A stretch of DNA of 64,000 nt from Colocasia esculenta (lineage: Eukaryota > Streptophyta > Magnoliopsida > Alismatales > Araceae), in assembly GCA_014218235.1 (NCBI GenBank), contig CM024755.1:79592631-79656630 (forward strand), given 5' to 3'. Below are positions 45,138 through 56,803 of the stretch, one piece after another. The notes beneath the pieces were generated by a model. That model saw only the letters and a program-made list of their open reading frames with translations. It searched no databases and was not told the DNA's origin. The position numbers were made by a program, and so were the translations under genes. Each line of letters opens with the position of its first letter. Position 1 is the first letter of the stretch.

Positions 45138-46316
45138 TTATGCATCCTCATCAGCTGGCGGTGTAGGAGGCGGACGCAAAGGTGCAATGCTATCCAAGCG
45201 GGCGTCAAGTCTATCCATCCTGTGATTGAGCCTTTCAAACCCAGTTGACATCTGAAGTTGTAGTTGAACGAGTAATTCGCGGATGGAGGGCTCAACTGCC
45301 ACATCAGGAGCATCATCTCCCGGAGCATTTAGTGGCCCATACTGGGAGTTTTCTTCTTCGACTGCATTTTCATCGACCTCTTCATCAGCTGCCTCATCAG
45401 CTTCTTCTTCATCCACAAGGACAGCTTGGCCTTTTCCCTTGAGATCCCTTGTTACTACGCCATCCACGAACTTGTAGCCCATCCGCTATGCAGTAGTCAG
45501 ATCATAGGAGCTACGGGCCGGCAAGACGGTCATCTCCCCTTTTGGAATTATGATGCCAAGGAACAGGAAGAGGGAGGTGAGCTGACATGCGTAAGGCATG
45601 GACCGCTTTGCGTTACCAAGGCATAGTCGAAGGACGGAACACATTAGTTGAGGGAGATTAATGAGTTCACATCGCAAAAACTGATGGAGGAGGGACTTGT
45701 GAACTGAGGTGACGAGTTCCCTACTTCCATCTTTTGGGACAATGAGGGTGGTGAAAATGTGGTGGATTAGACGATGAAGTGGAGGGAAAGAATTTGCATT
45801 CAGTGGCGTACGATTCGTGGGGTCGTAAGGCTTTGAAGTAATGAGGGCATAGTACTCCTCGGGGGTGGGATGATGTGCAAAGATGTCAACCCCTGTGTTT
45901 GGGATTTGGAGGGATACTGAAAGTAGATTAGGGGAAATGCGAAAGGAGTTCCCTTTTACTCGGGTATAAAGATCACCTGTGGTAGACTCCCGGAGATTAT
46001 GGTAAAACTCCGTGACAGCAGAGGAGGAGTATTGTTTGTGGCTATAGCAAAAAGGTGACCAACCCTGTGTGTCAAAGAGAGGCAGAAGACCTGGAAAGAA
46101 ATCCTGCAGGGAGATGAAGTCTACGTAGCGAGGCTGCGTGACCTTGGTGAAAGTGGCATGAGGGACTTTGAACTGGATATTAGGAGGGATGAGCAGCTCT
46201 GGCAAACGGTCCTCCCAGTGCTTTGTGCGACGTTCAGGGGAAGCCCTGGAACCCTGTCCACCGCGAGGAGACTGAGGACGGCGACGAGAAGCCAGCTTCT
46301 TGGAAGGAGGGGCCAT
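45138..46316 (-). pseudogene. Third ORF of F, one internal stop
   Basis: The likely start is MAPPSKKLASRRRPQSPRGG at 46316; the open frame extends further upstream but that part is low-complexity leader. The frame is open for 276 codons to a single TAG (45486-45488), then continues in frame for 115 codons to 45138. The N-terminus is basic and Pro/Ser rich. The middle (LQDFFPGLLPLFDTQGW, VTEFYHNLRE, VKGNSFRISPNLLSVSLQIP) recalls the putative plant transposon protein domain seen in many plant repeats. The C-terminus is acidic with a predicted coiled coil (MSTGFERLNHRMDRLDARLD). No signal peptide or clear membrane helix is visible, so I do not call it an envelope. Its place, between pol and the 3' LTR, is that of the extra ORF of SIRE elements. 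Confidence 0.75.
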
Positions 46317-46493
46317 GATCTCTAGCTGCTTGAGGTGGAGACTAGTGGTAGAAAGAAAGGAGACGGAGAAGAGAAGAGAGAGCACCAGGGTTGCAGAGGT
46401 GCTCTTCTGGCGCCCTAGAGAGGGGATTTGAGGAGAGGGAGGGAAAGAAAGGTTTTTGGAAGTGGAAGAAGATGGAAAGGGGTGTGGGGTCCT

Positions 46494-46621
46494 CTTATAG
46501 AAAGGTTGAGGGTATGTGAAGAGTCGGATCCCACCAAATCCATTTTCGGATTTAGCCCGTTGGACTTCCAAAAAGAGTTCGGCCGCCGGCTGTCGACAGG
46601 GCCCCTGGTGCCTGTCGACAG
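46494..46621 (-). promoter_or_regulatory. Candidate internal promoter of the third ORF of F
   Basis: Two exact CTGTCGACAG sites (46590-46599 and 46612-46621, 22 bp apart) lie 90 bp upstream of a minus-strand TATAAG box (46494-46499), which is 177 bp before the ORF start. The LTR promoter has the same palindrome pairs with an 87-bp gap to its TATA box. Confidence 0.5.
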
Positions 46622-47069
46622 GCGTTTTCAGAAAAGGGCCAATTTTGTGATTTTTTTTTTTTTTGGAACTGAAGCTCTGAGCAAGGTCTTCCATGTGATA
46701 AATGAAGGTGTATAAGAGGTGAATCATGTATGTTAACCGACCATCTACAAGGATATAATAAATCATACCAATTTCCCAATGGTTTTAACATAATACCCAA
46801 GTAATTTAAGGTTAAAGCTGTAAGACCCTCGAATTTTGTCCTTATTATTTTATTGTGTGCAATTTTATGCTTGTGTATGTATATGCATTATCATGTAAGT
46901 ATTATATATACATTATTGTGTAAGCACTAGGTATGTGTGCATATACTCAAATATATGCGTGGTTAATTGCATGATGTGAATAGTGTATATTATACCTACG
47001 TATTGCATGCATGAACTTAGGAGAAATTAGGGTTTTGCATGGTTTTGGGTTCTGGCCGAAGGGTTAGTC

Positions 47070-47160
47070 GACGTCAACATTAATTGACGTTCACTTATTG
47101 TTAACGTCCATATAGGTGGACGTCTAATATTAAATAGACGGCCATATAGGTGGACGTCTA
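47070..47160. repeat. GACGTCAA/GGACGTC inverted repeats, upstream array of S2
   Basis: GACGTCAA (47070-47077) pairs with TTGACGTT (47084-47091). AACGTCCA (47103-47110) pairs with TGGACGTC (47117). TAGACGGCCA (47135-47144) pairs with TGGACGTCTA (47151-47160). Half-site starts are 14-16 bp apart. Confidence 0.88.
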
Positions 47161-47750
47161 TGTCCTGACAGACCAGTCTGCAGCAGTATGGTGTGCCATG
47201 CCTTTGATTGGAGATGCCAACCACCCCAACGGCTACCCCGACCTTCCCACCGACCCCTACGTGGGTGAGGGGTCCTCCTCTCTAAAATGGCCCTTATGGC
47301 AAACCCCCCCCCCCTCCCCTCCAAGAGCTCTCTTGGCTCTTTGTAAGGAGAAAAACAAAAACCCTAGAACCTGTGAGAAAACTTGGAGTTTGGAGGCTTT
47401 GATCCGGCGATCCAAGGCTTCATCTGGAGATCTACTTCGACAAGGAGGGAGACAACACATCCGGCTGCACATCCCCGGCCCTGGGTTGCAGAGGGGAGCA
47501 TCACAGAAGCCGGAGTGGAGGCATCTTGGAGGCTTCTTGGGATTGCCCAAGGAGAGCTTCTCCGACCATTTTGATCCCTTCAGGAGTTTTTCCAAAGGCA
47601 AGTAACCCTTGCACCTTGTCCATGTTTGTGTCTAAGAGGTTTCTATCATTTTTATGGATTTTCCTCGTGTCCTGGATCCCCTACATTCACCATTCTTTGA
47701 AGCTCGGACTGTGTTTTTGCACAGGCCCGAACTTGACAGCAAGATCCCTC

Positions 47751-47830
47751 GCCGTCAAGATCTTCCGTTGACGGCCAACGATATTGCCGTTTACTTTGTT
47801 GGACGGCCAGACTATGCCGTTAAGTTCTTC
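47751..47830. repeat. GCCGTCAA/TTGACGGC inverted repeats, downstream array of S2
   Basis: GCCGTCAA (47751-47758) pairs with TTGACGGC (47768-47775), a perfect 8-bp stem. Further GCCGTTTA, GGACGGCC and GCCGTTAA sites follow. Confidence 0.82.
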
Positions 47831-48671
47831 TTGACAGAACAGTGAACTGTTCTGCCCTATATCTTTAATTTCCGGATTTCTACGTATGAGGATATAATGT
47901 AAATTTTATATGCTATGTAAAATAGATAATGTGATGTGTGTGAAAATTTCTGTATTTTTCTGTAGATGGCATAATTTATTAGAATTATTGGAAGGCATGT
48001 GTAGGAAAGAGATTATGCATGTTTAATTTTGTTCTCATGATTTCTGAGGAATTAAATGTTGTAGAATATTATGAACCATGTTTATATGTATCAGTCCATG
48101 CCCTGCAAACTTGGGAATTTTTCCATATTCATGCGAATTTTTATAATTCCTACAATGAGAAATAGAAAGCATGTGTAGAACTTGTGAAAATTTTAGTAAA
48201 TCGTGTGATGGGAAATAAATTTGGAAAAAATTTCTTGTGCCAATATGTATGTGTGGTTCATGCCTGTGCATGATCAAATCTGAAATCCATGTTATGATCT
48301 ATGTTAGCTTAGTTTATGAATGGCCTGAAACTGAATGTTTTAATTTCTATAAATGCATGTGAATTCAGAAAAAATGTGAAAATTTGTATGTGTGTTCTTA
48401 TACCCGAAAACAGCATGTGGTTAAATTTTCAGGAAAATTGGATAACAGTAGCCTACACTATGAGATTTCCATGTGAAAATGAGTTATAAATACATGTACC
48501 ATGATTAAGGTTAAATGAGGTGCGTTCTAATTAATCCATGAGAGCTACTAAATGCTTGATTTCTGTTATTAGTGGTATCATGCTAGGGAAGAACAGAACC
48601 ATGTGCATAAATAAGAATGTGTGAATATCATATGTAAAACGTGTGTTAATCGGAATGTGTAATGTGTAAAA

Positions 48672-48845
48672 TGTGCCGTGTGTGACACTGCTTCCATAGA
48701 GGGCTGTGGAACTGTATCATGGAAAGGTCCCCATGAGAAGGTTCAATGTGTTAAGATATCCTAAGGGCATTAGGATGAAATCCTGGAGGTGGACAAGTAC
48801 CACTGGTTAGGGTGGAGACGTGTTCTCCCGATCTGCGCGGTGCCA
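48672..48845 (+). other. Hairpin island of Tekay LTRs (S2 copy)
   Basis: Hairpin 1: TCATGG (48717-48722), loop AAAGGTCC, CCATGA (48731-48736). Hairpin 2: ATCCTAA (48758-48764), loop GGGCA, TTAGGAT (48770-48776), a perfect 7-bp stem. Hairpin 4: GGAGA/TCTCC. The best-preserved copy. Confidence 0.75.
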
Positions 48846-50379
48846 AGAGTCATCACTGTATTGCCTAGGTGATGTGCTATGTGTTATGTGTTATGTGATG
48901 TGTCCTTCTAGTGGTGGTTTGGACTATGTGTCACGGCAAAATAAAATGTGAAATGTGAATGTGAATATGTGTAAGATGGGAAATGTGAATGTATATATGT
49001 GTAAAAGGTGAAATGTGAACATGTGTGCATGTGTAATGGGTGAAAAATGAACCATGTGAAATATGGGAATGTGTAACTATGTGAAGTGAATATGTTAGAG
49101 TGTGAGACGATAATTCATGCTATGATATTCTAATTCCATGTCAAAACAGCAACCTTAATACATGTGAATTGGTAGTTAGCCTGTGCAGGAATGTGCAGAA
49201 TCCCATGTAAATTGCTATTATGTTATAGTCAAATTGGAAGTGTAGTCTTCATGTGATTAAATGAGTAGAAAGCATGTGATAGGAAGTGTTATTTGAACAT
49301 CTTAAACCATGTACCATGTGTTTTGATTTTGTAGAAATACCATGATAGGTTGTCTCTTATTAATGTTCAAGCATGCTGTATGTTGCCTTGCAAATTGAAA
49401 TAGTAGAACCTACTATGATGTATGCATGAATGATGTGTATGGAGTTACTTGCTGAGTCTTTTAGACTCACTCCTTGCTTCGGCGTACAGGTTTAGTTGGT
49501 GACACACTTTTGGAGGAGACCGTGGAGAGCGACTCCGAGCGTGGAGAGTAGCTTGTGGAGTTGACGTTGTGTCCTTTTTGTTTCATAGTATGTAAATTGT
49601 AGCTTGTATTAGAGTTATCATTTTGTAATTATGGATAAATTATGTATTAAATGTAGAACTTTAATCTTGTGGACAATGTAGTTTGGTTTAATTTCAATTA
49701 TGAAAGTTTCGTCTTTTGAATTGTTATTTGGATCGTGTTGTTAAATGTGGATGATGAATGAAACGAAAGACATGGTTCTTTTACTTCCACTACTCTGCAT
49801 TTATATTTGTGTATATCTCAATCATGTGATAGTGTTTGGGTAAATGTCCCACTGTGATACCCTCTACTATACCGACATGGGTTGGTATAACCGTACCGGT
49901 ATAATAAGGGTCGTCACAAAAGCATTAAGAAAACACCCACTTAAATAAAGAACATTGCACACTTACCCGTTATTGTATAAATACAATGTAAGACAACACA
50001 ATCCCCATTTTGTGGATAGGCAAATGATGCATGAAATGATATCTATATGTCAAGACAATCACAAGACCAATGACCTTGGAAATTATGACTTAGTGGAGGC
50101 TTCACACTATTTCCCTTTTTTTTTTTAATTTAGAAGAACAATGGGAGGAAATGGTACTTAAGAAGACGTCACACCTTTTGACGTGAGGATAGACATTACA
50201 CGTGCCCATACCCCCAGTTAATTAGTGGAAGTTTCCATCATACCGTTGTACAGAGATGATGAGTTGGCCTTTTGACGCGAGGGTAGACATTTGTGATGCC
50301 CATCTCCCCAGTTACTCAGCATAACCCAACATTGTTCTATATTCTTCCCATGTAAAGTTGATTTCATCACAGAAAAAAA

Positions 50380-50382
<3 letters not shown>

Positions 50383-50419
<37 letters not shown>

Positions 50420-50422
50420 TTT
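50383..50422. repeat. AT microsatellite and T run
   Basis: TA dinucleotides run into a run of T. The short frames with Tyr-Ile repeats are artefacts. Confidence 0.95.
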
Positions 50423-50753
50423 GCCTTGTGAAAGATTTTTTTTTAGAAATAGGTAGCTTTTCTCCAAGTATTGTTGTAAAAACCAATATCAAGTAGGTGA
50501 TATGATTACCTATCAATATTAGACATTCACTTTCATGACCAAAAGGCTTATCAAGTAAATTGAGACTATGTCGGCTCACAAAGAATTAGTGTAGAGAAGT
50601 GTGGTTGATATCCTTTACAGTTATGAAATGTTTCCTAAATGATAGAACCTAAATCCAACATGAATAGTATGTGAAAATCATAGTGGAATAAAGAATAGCT
50701 TAAATATCATTTGTAGGTAGTATGGTCAAACATGCATTAATACCTTATAGACA

Positions 50754-51014
50754 CCTTATATGTTAATCATGAAGATGCTCACTGAATGGGTGAAGAAATA
50801 AGCATGAACAACCAAGATTCAGAATATCTGTCGACAGGGAAGGAAGGCCTGTCGACAGGAAGACACAGACAGAAGTTGGAGATTTCTGGGAGACATGAAC
50901 TGTGTGTGTCTGTCGACAGCAGATTGAGGGCCTGTCGACAGAGGAACACAGACAGAAGAATTAGAGTTCTGTCTGAGCTGAGCTGTCGACAGGGCCCTTG
51001 TGGCCTGTCGACAG
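50754..51014 (-). promoter_or_regulatory. Internal CTGTCGACAG cluster of F with TATA-like box
   Basis: Six exact palindromes start at 50828, 50849, 50910, 50932, 50983 and 51005, three pairs 21-22 bp apart. The spacer between pairs contains ACACAGACAGAAG, as in the LTR array. On the minus strand a TATAAGG box at 50754-50760 lies 67 bp downstream. The cluster sits about 470 bp after the end of pol. Confidence 0.6.
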
Positions 51015-51486
51015 GGACATGTTCAGAGCAGTTTTAAGGGTAGAATGAAGGGCTGAAATGACTAATGGTTGTAAGGGAGTTGAGATGGACAAAGGGTGAA
51101 CAATTTCCTTCACAGTTGCATTCATCTAACCCTAACTTGCTCCCCCATAATGCGTGCCATTTGAAACAAGAATACTCAAGTTCATGAAGACAAAATTGCA
51201 TACATTTATTAATTAATGAAGCACATCAAGCATGCAGAAAAACATTTCACCAAAAATTGACAAATTTTCAAGGAGAATTTGGAATGAGCAAAATTGTAAA
51301 GAAACTATTCTCATATTAGAGTATATGTCCCTTGCATGACACATGACCATGGGTACGTGGCGGAGAATGTTTTCTCACGCATAATGAGAGTTTCCAAACA
51401 AGCATGACTTGTTCTTCCACACATCACCATTTGATATACCTCACAGTTAGTGGACACAAGGAACATATGCTAGAATATGTGAAATT

Positions 51487-53619
51487 TCATTGCAATTTGC
51501 ACAAACCCAACTCTCTTCTCAATGTGGTGAACCTATCTTCTGCCAATGGTTTGGTAAAGATATCAGCCAATTGTTTTTTAGTGGGTATGAAGCTAATTTC
51601 CAATGCTTTGTTGGCTACTTCATCTCTCAGAAAGTGGTGACAGATTTCAATGTGTTTTGTCCTAGAGTGTTGAATGGGGTTCTTTGAGAGATTAATGGAA
51701 CTAGTGTTGTCACATAGGATAGGTGTGCATCTAAGGTCAATGTTGTAGTCACACAACTGACTTTTTATCCACAACACTTGTGTTGCACAACTCCCTGCAG
51801 CAACATATTCTGCTTCTACAGTAGAGAGTGCAACCGAGTGTTGCTTCTTGGATGCCCACGAAACCATTCAACCACCAAGCATTTGGCAATAGCCACTAGT
51901 GCTTTTCCTGTCAATTTTACACCCAACGTAGTCTGCATCAGAATAAGAAATCAATTCAAAGCTACTACCAGCTGGATACCAAAGACCCAAATCATGCGTA
52001 CCTGAGAGATATCTGAAAATTCTCTTAACTACAATTAGATGACTTTCCTTTGGACTAGATTGATATCTAGCACAAAGACAAACGCTGAATTGTATGTCCG
52101 GTCTACTTGCAGTAAGATAAAGGAGTGAGCCAATCATACCTCGGAAGTGCTTGGCATCTACCATTTTACATTTCTCATCATTTTCTAGCTTTATGCTTGT
52201 GCTCATTGGTGTTGAAGCATGTTTAGCTTGTTCAAACTGAAACTTCTTCAGAAGTTCTTTGACATATTTTTCTTGGTTGATGAAGAATCCATCTTCTAAC
52301 TGTTTGACCTGCAAACCAAGAAAAAATTGTAACTCCCCCATTAAGCTCATCTCAAATTCACTGTGCATGTGTTTTGAAAATTCTTCACACAGTGAACTAT
52401 TAGTGGAACCAAATATTATGTCATCCACATAAACTTGAACAACTATGATATGATTGCAGACTTTTTTTGTAAAGAGTGTTTGGTCCACTTTACCTCTGGA
52501 GTAGTTTTTGCTTACCATAAATGAGCTGAGCCGGTCGTACCAAGCTCGGGGTGCCTATTTCAAACCATAGAGAGCATTGTGCAGTTTAAATACATGGTTT
52601 GGTTTATCATGATCCTCAAAGCCGGGTGGTTGAGAGACGTAGACTTCCTCTTTTATGTAGCCATTTAAGAAAGCAGTCTTAACATCCATTTGATATAGTT
52701 TGAACTTGTTAGAACATGCATATGCTAACAAGATCCTCACTGCTTCTAGCCTAGCTACAGGTGCAAAGGATTCTTCAAAATCCACACCAAATTCATGATT
52801 GTAACCCTTTGCAACCAGTCTAGCCTTGTTTCTCACCACTTTACCCTCTTCATTAAGTTTATTCCTAAAGACCCACCTTGTGCCTATAACAGAAATTTCA
52901 GGGGTTTTAGGAACCAAACTCCAGACATTATTTCTTTGAAATTGACCTAACTCCTTATGCATAGCATCAATCCATGAATTTTCTTTTAATGCTTCTTCAA
53001 CATTTTTAGGCTCCACTTGAGAGACAAAGGCTAAATGATCCTGTTCAACTATTTGATTAACTTGAGACCTAGTTTGAACTGAATCATTTATGTCACCTAT
53101 GACATTCTCAAGTGGATGAGCTTTAGAGTACCTCACATTGGTGATTGTTGAAGGACCTGGTTGATCTTGCATTTGAGGATGTTGTTCCGGAGGAGGGGTG
53201 GCTGGAGGAGTTTCATGTTGAGGTTCATCCTCTTGTTGTGGATCTTGTGCAGGTATTTCTTCTTCATTTTTGAGTAGATGACCGTCATCTTCATCATCGT
53301 ACCAGCGAAGATATCCACGTTTAGCTTTATTAACTGACTTGGATATTGCATTTGATTTGCTTTGTAGATCTCCAAGAGTTGTTTCATCAGATTCATCGTC
53401 AAACCTGTAAGGAGTAGAATTGTTAGACTTGATTTGAGATTCATCAAAAACAACGTGTGGAGTTTCTTCCACCTTTCTGGTTTTCAGATTAAACACTCTA
53501 TAAGCTCTAGAATGTTCAGAGTATCCAAGAAAAATACCTTGATCGCTTTTGGCTTCAAACTTGTCCAAGTCATTTTTATCATTGTTATGAATAAACACCT
53601 TTGAACCAAAAACTTTAAA
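51487..53619 (-). pseudogene. Reverse transcriptase-RNase H of F, nearly intact
   Basis: After the integrase tail (VFIHNNDKNDLDKFEAKSDQ, GIFLGYSEHSRAYRVFN) the copia RT begins ENSWIDAMHKELGQFQRN. Motifs: NVWSLVPKTP, YQMDVKTAFLNGYIKEEVYV, LHNALYGLK, then YVDDIIFGS (catalytic). In-frame stops at 52555 (K-stop-A, probably Gln to TAG) and 51868 (before VSWASKKQ). RNase H: STVEAEYVAAGSCATQVLW, DNTSSINLSKNPIQHSRTKH, ADIFTKPLAEDRF. It ends at 51487 with the normal C-terminus. There is no frameshift in this 2.1 kb. Confidence 0.95.
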
Positions 53620-54732
53620 TTACCCAATGGTGGGTTTCTTACCTTTCAGAAGTTCGTAAGGAGTTTTCTTGAATACTGGTCTTACCATGGCTCGATTAAG
53701 GATGTAACATGATGTGTTTACCGCTTCTGCCCAAAAGGTGCGTGCTAATTGATTCTCGACTAGAAGTGTACGAACCATCTCCACCAAGGTTCTATTTTTT
53801 CTCTCCACAACTCCATTTTGCTCGGGAGTTCTTAGGGAGGAAAACAGGTGGTCTATACCTTGGTTCCTGCAAAATTCGGAGAAGGAATTATTGTCAAATT
53901 CTCCCCCGTGATCAGTGCGGATGGAGCAGATTTTATGGACATTCACATGCTCAATTTTGTTGAAGAATTCTTCAAAAACATTTACTGCTTCATTCTTGTG
54001 AGCCAGGAATTTTACCCAAGTGAACCTAGAGAAATCATCCGCAATGACAAAACCATAACGCTTGCCATTGAGACTGAGTGTTCTCGTAGGTCCAAATAAG
54101 TCCATGTGCAAGAGTTCATAGGCTTTGGAAGAACTTACCAGTGCCTTTGATTTGAAGGATTTTCGGGTTTGTTTTCCCTGTGCACATGCATCACAAAAAT
54201 TTCCATTTTTGTTAAAGGAGATTTCAGGAAGACCACTTACCAACTTAAGCCTCATGATCTTGTGTAAAACATAGTAACTAGCATGACCGAGCCTACGATG
54301 CCACAATGTAAGCTCGTCCTGTTTGTTTGCTACAAGACACAAATTGTTATTTTTTGGATCATCTAAGTCTACCATGTAGATGTTATTCATTCTTTTTCCA
54401 GAAAATTTTAGGCTTCCTGTTTCCTTATCCAGAATGTGACATGAATTGGATTCAAAGACAATTTTATGACCTTTATCACATAATTGACTTATGCTGAGCA
54501 AATTATGATGAAGGCCATCAACTAGTAGCACATTGTCTATAGAATTAGAGGCAAACTTACCAACTTTACCTGAGCCGATGATCTGGCCTTTGTTGTTACC
54601 TCTAAATATCACTTGACCTCCGTCTTTTTCCACGAGCAAACTGAATTTAGCTTTGTCGCCCGTCATATGCCTCGAGCAGCCACTGTCCAGGTACCATTTG
54701 TTTTGATTGTGGGCTGCTAGGCATTCCTGCAC
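53620..54732 (-). pseudogene. Protease-integrase of F, open frame ended by one stop
   Basis: Protease: WYLDSGCSRHMTGD with an intact D-S-G. Pre-integrase: LLSISQLCDKGHKIVF. Integrase HHCC: LWHRRLGHAS and CDACAQGKQ. Core: LLHMDLFGPTRT (Asp), IRTDHGGEFDN (Asp), TPEQNGVVERKNRTL (Glu). All catalytic residues are present. It stops at TAA 53620-53622, where the family continues into VFGSKVFIH, so a single change separates it from RT. Confidence 0.95.
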
Positions 54733-54739
54733 ATGTGGA

Positions 54740-56729
54740 TCAGACGAGAGGTTTTGGTACCCAAATTACTTTGGGTCCCATTGTATCATTCATGCAAAAT
54801 AAGAAATGCTTAGGAATCCAAACTTGTTTGATTTTCATTTGATTTGGTTTATTCCAGCACTGTTTTTCATTATGTCCAATCTTTTTACAAATATTGCATG
54901 ATGATGATTTAGGAACAACATTGGGTTTGACATTTTTAGAGGCATCCATAGGCATCTTACCTTTTTGTTCCCTTGTAAGTCTAGCTTTGGGAACTTGCTG
55001 TTTGTCTTGTGGACGGCCCTATTTAGAGCTTTTAGCAAATTCCTCATGTTGACTAGGAACAAATTTGGTGACTTTAGGTTCCTGTTTTTTACCCTTGTTT
55101 TGATTTTTCCTTTTCTTTGAAGGGTTTGGTTTGCTAGAGCTTGGGGTTAGATCAATGAAATCAGTCATCAGATTTTTGCCAATTACCTTTGGCTTTGGAT
55201 TTTGAAATCCAATCCCATGTCTTGCAACAAAAACATTTGAACCTAAGATTGCATCCAAGTTCTGTTTGCTCTTTACAAAACTTGATAGATCTTTTGATTT
55301 GCCTTTTAGTTCTGTTTCAGCTTTTTCAAATTTCTCTTGCAGATTAGCATGCTCACCTTTAAAAATTTCAAGAGAGTTTATTAGATCATCTCTTTCCTTT
55401 TGAACTTCTTAATACTTAAGTTTCATGCTATCCAATTCATCCATGTGGATTTGTTCATCAATTTTCATCAAATCAATTACCTTGTTCAGAGACTCAATTT
55501 CTTCATTGTTGTTTGATTCATGAACAAGGAAATTCATTTTCTTCTTAAGTGCTTTGTTTTCAGACTTAAATTCACAAAATTTTTTAAATAGTACAGTATA
55601 AGCCTCTTCCCATTCATCAATAGAAAAATTCTCGAAGGAAGAGTTTACCTCGGTTGAATCATCACTCTTTGCCATGAGACATTGAATCTCTTCATCTTCC
55701 GAGGTGGCTTGACTGTCCTCATCTTCATCGCTCCATGAAGCCAACATTGCTTTGGCTTTCTTGAACGTGAATTTGTCTTTCTTCAATTTTTTCTTAAGCT
55801 CTGGGCATTCTTCTCTCATGTGCCCCTGCTTCTTGCACTCATAACAAACCACATCATATTTTTTGTTAGGTGAATCAAATCTGTTGGTACCCTTTTGGAA
55901 CGGTTTTGAGTTTCCTGAACCTCTTTTCTTGAATTTAAGGAACTTCTTAAATTGTCTAGTGAGCATGGCCATCTCGTCATTCTCACTATCACTAGAGGAT
56001 TCAGACTCAATACTTTCCTGTTGAGTACTCCTTTTGGAATCTGAAGAGACTTTCTTGGAAGCTTTCAAAGCAATGGACTTCCTTGGGTTCTCTTCAGTTT
56101 CCTTCCTTTTCACATTCAATTCATAGGTCATGAGAGAACCAATCAATTCATCCACCTTCATGGTTAATGATTCTTGGAATCCTCAATGACAGTGATTTTG
56201 GTATTCCATGAGGATGGAAGAGACCGAAGTATCTTCCTTACCAAATCACTCTCTGAGTATTCCTTTTAAGACCTTTTAGTCCATTTATCAGAACCATGAA
56301 TCTAGCAAACATATCAGATATTGTCTCATTATTATTCATCTTAAACATTTCATATTCTGAGATTAGCATGCTTACCTTAGATTCTCTCACCTCAGACGTA
56401 CCTTCATATATTAACTCGAGCTTGTCCCACATTTCCTTAGCTGAGGTGCATGTGGAGACCCTCGAGTATTCCTTTGGATGGACCGCGCACTGCATCATGT
56501 TGAGGGCGCTCCAGTTGAGAGTCCCTTTGGCAATCTGGTCTTTAGTCCATGTATCTTCGTCTTGAGGCAATTCATATGGTCCTGTTCTGACTATCTTCCA
56601 CAATTCAAAGTTTTGTGCATGTAGAAACACCTGCATGTGGTTTTTCCAATAGGGATAGTCAGTGCCATCAAAGAAGGGTGGCCTAGTGACTGAATGTCCC
56701 TCGGCCATATACCCCTTACTAGAATCCAT
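54740..56729 (-). pseudogene. gag of F, broken by a few frameshifts and stops
   Basis: Starts MDSSKGYMAEGHSVTRPPFF at 56729, 75 bp after the LTR. YPYWKNHMQVFLHAQNFELW and MWDKLELIYEGTSEVRESK mark the copia gag (UBN2-like). One-base shifts near 56275 and 56168 separate it from MKVDELIGSLMTYEL. A first zinc knuckle (CYECKKQGHMREECP) is at about 55810, an acidic and coiled-coil region follows, a stop at 55409, and a second CCHC-like motif (CNICKKIGHNEKQCW) near 54880. The two knuckles and the long spacer are usual for SIRE gag. Confidence 0.92.
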
Positions 56730-56790
56730 AAGATCAAGGATCTCCTGATCGTAAGATCAAATAGATGTGACAGTAAACGGAGAAACCTCT

Positions 56791-56801
56791 CTCTGATACC
56801 A
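56791..56801 (-). other. Primer-binding site of F
   Basis: The minus strand reads TGGTATCAGAG two bases after the LTR end, complementary to initiator Met-tRNA. Confidence 0.92.
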
Positions 56802-56803
56802 AT

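Larger units (their letters stand above)
46819..49918 (+). mobile_element. Solo Tekay-type LTR S2 inside F
   Basis: A 3100-bp LTR from TGTAAGACCCTCGAATTTTG to AAGGGTCGTCACA, with exact duplication AAAGC at 46814-46818 and 49919-49923. Same family group as S1. It lies in the non-coding segment upstream of the third ORF of F, opposite in orientation to F. Confidence 0.95.
49924..51486 (-). other. Non-coding segment of F between pol and S2
   Basis: About 1.5 kb with no recognisable protein. It holds a palindrome cluster at 50828-51014 and an AT microsatellite at 50383-50422. Together with 46317-46813 it separates pol from the third ORF. Confidence 0.7.

Noticed and set aside
45138..46316. Calling the third ORF of F an envelope gene
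   Set aside because: No signal peptide, no convincing membrane helix and no cleavage site are visible. Position alone is not enough.
47150..47605. A 151-codon plus-strand frame in S2
   Set aside because: It lies in the leader of a solo LTR, has a competing minus-strand frame of similar length and no counterpart of the same sequence in S1.
51404..54099. Plus-strand frames across the F pol region
   Set aside because: They are antisense shadows of the RT, RNase H and integrase frames on the minus strand.
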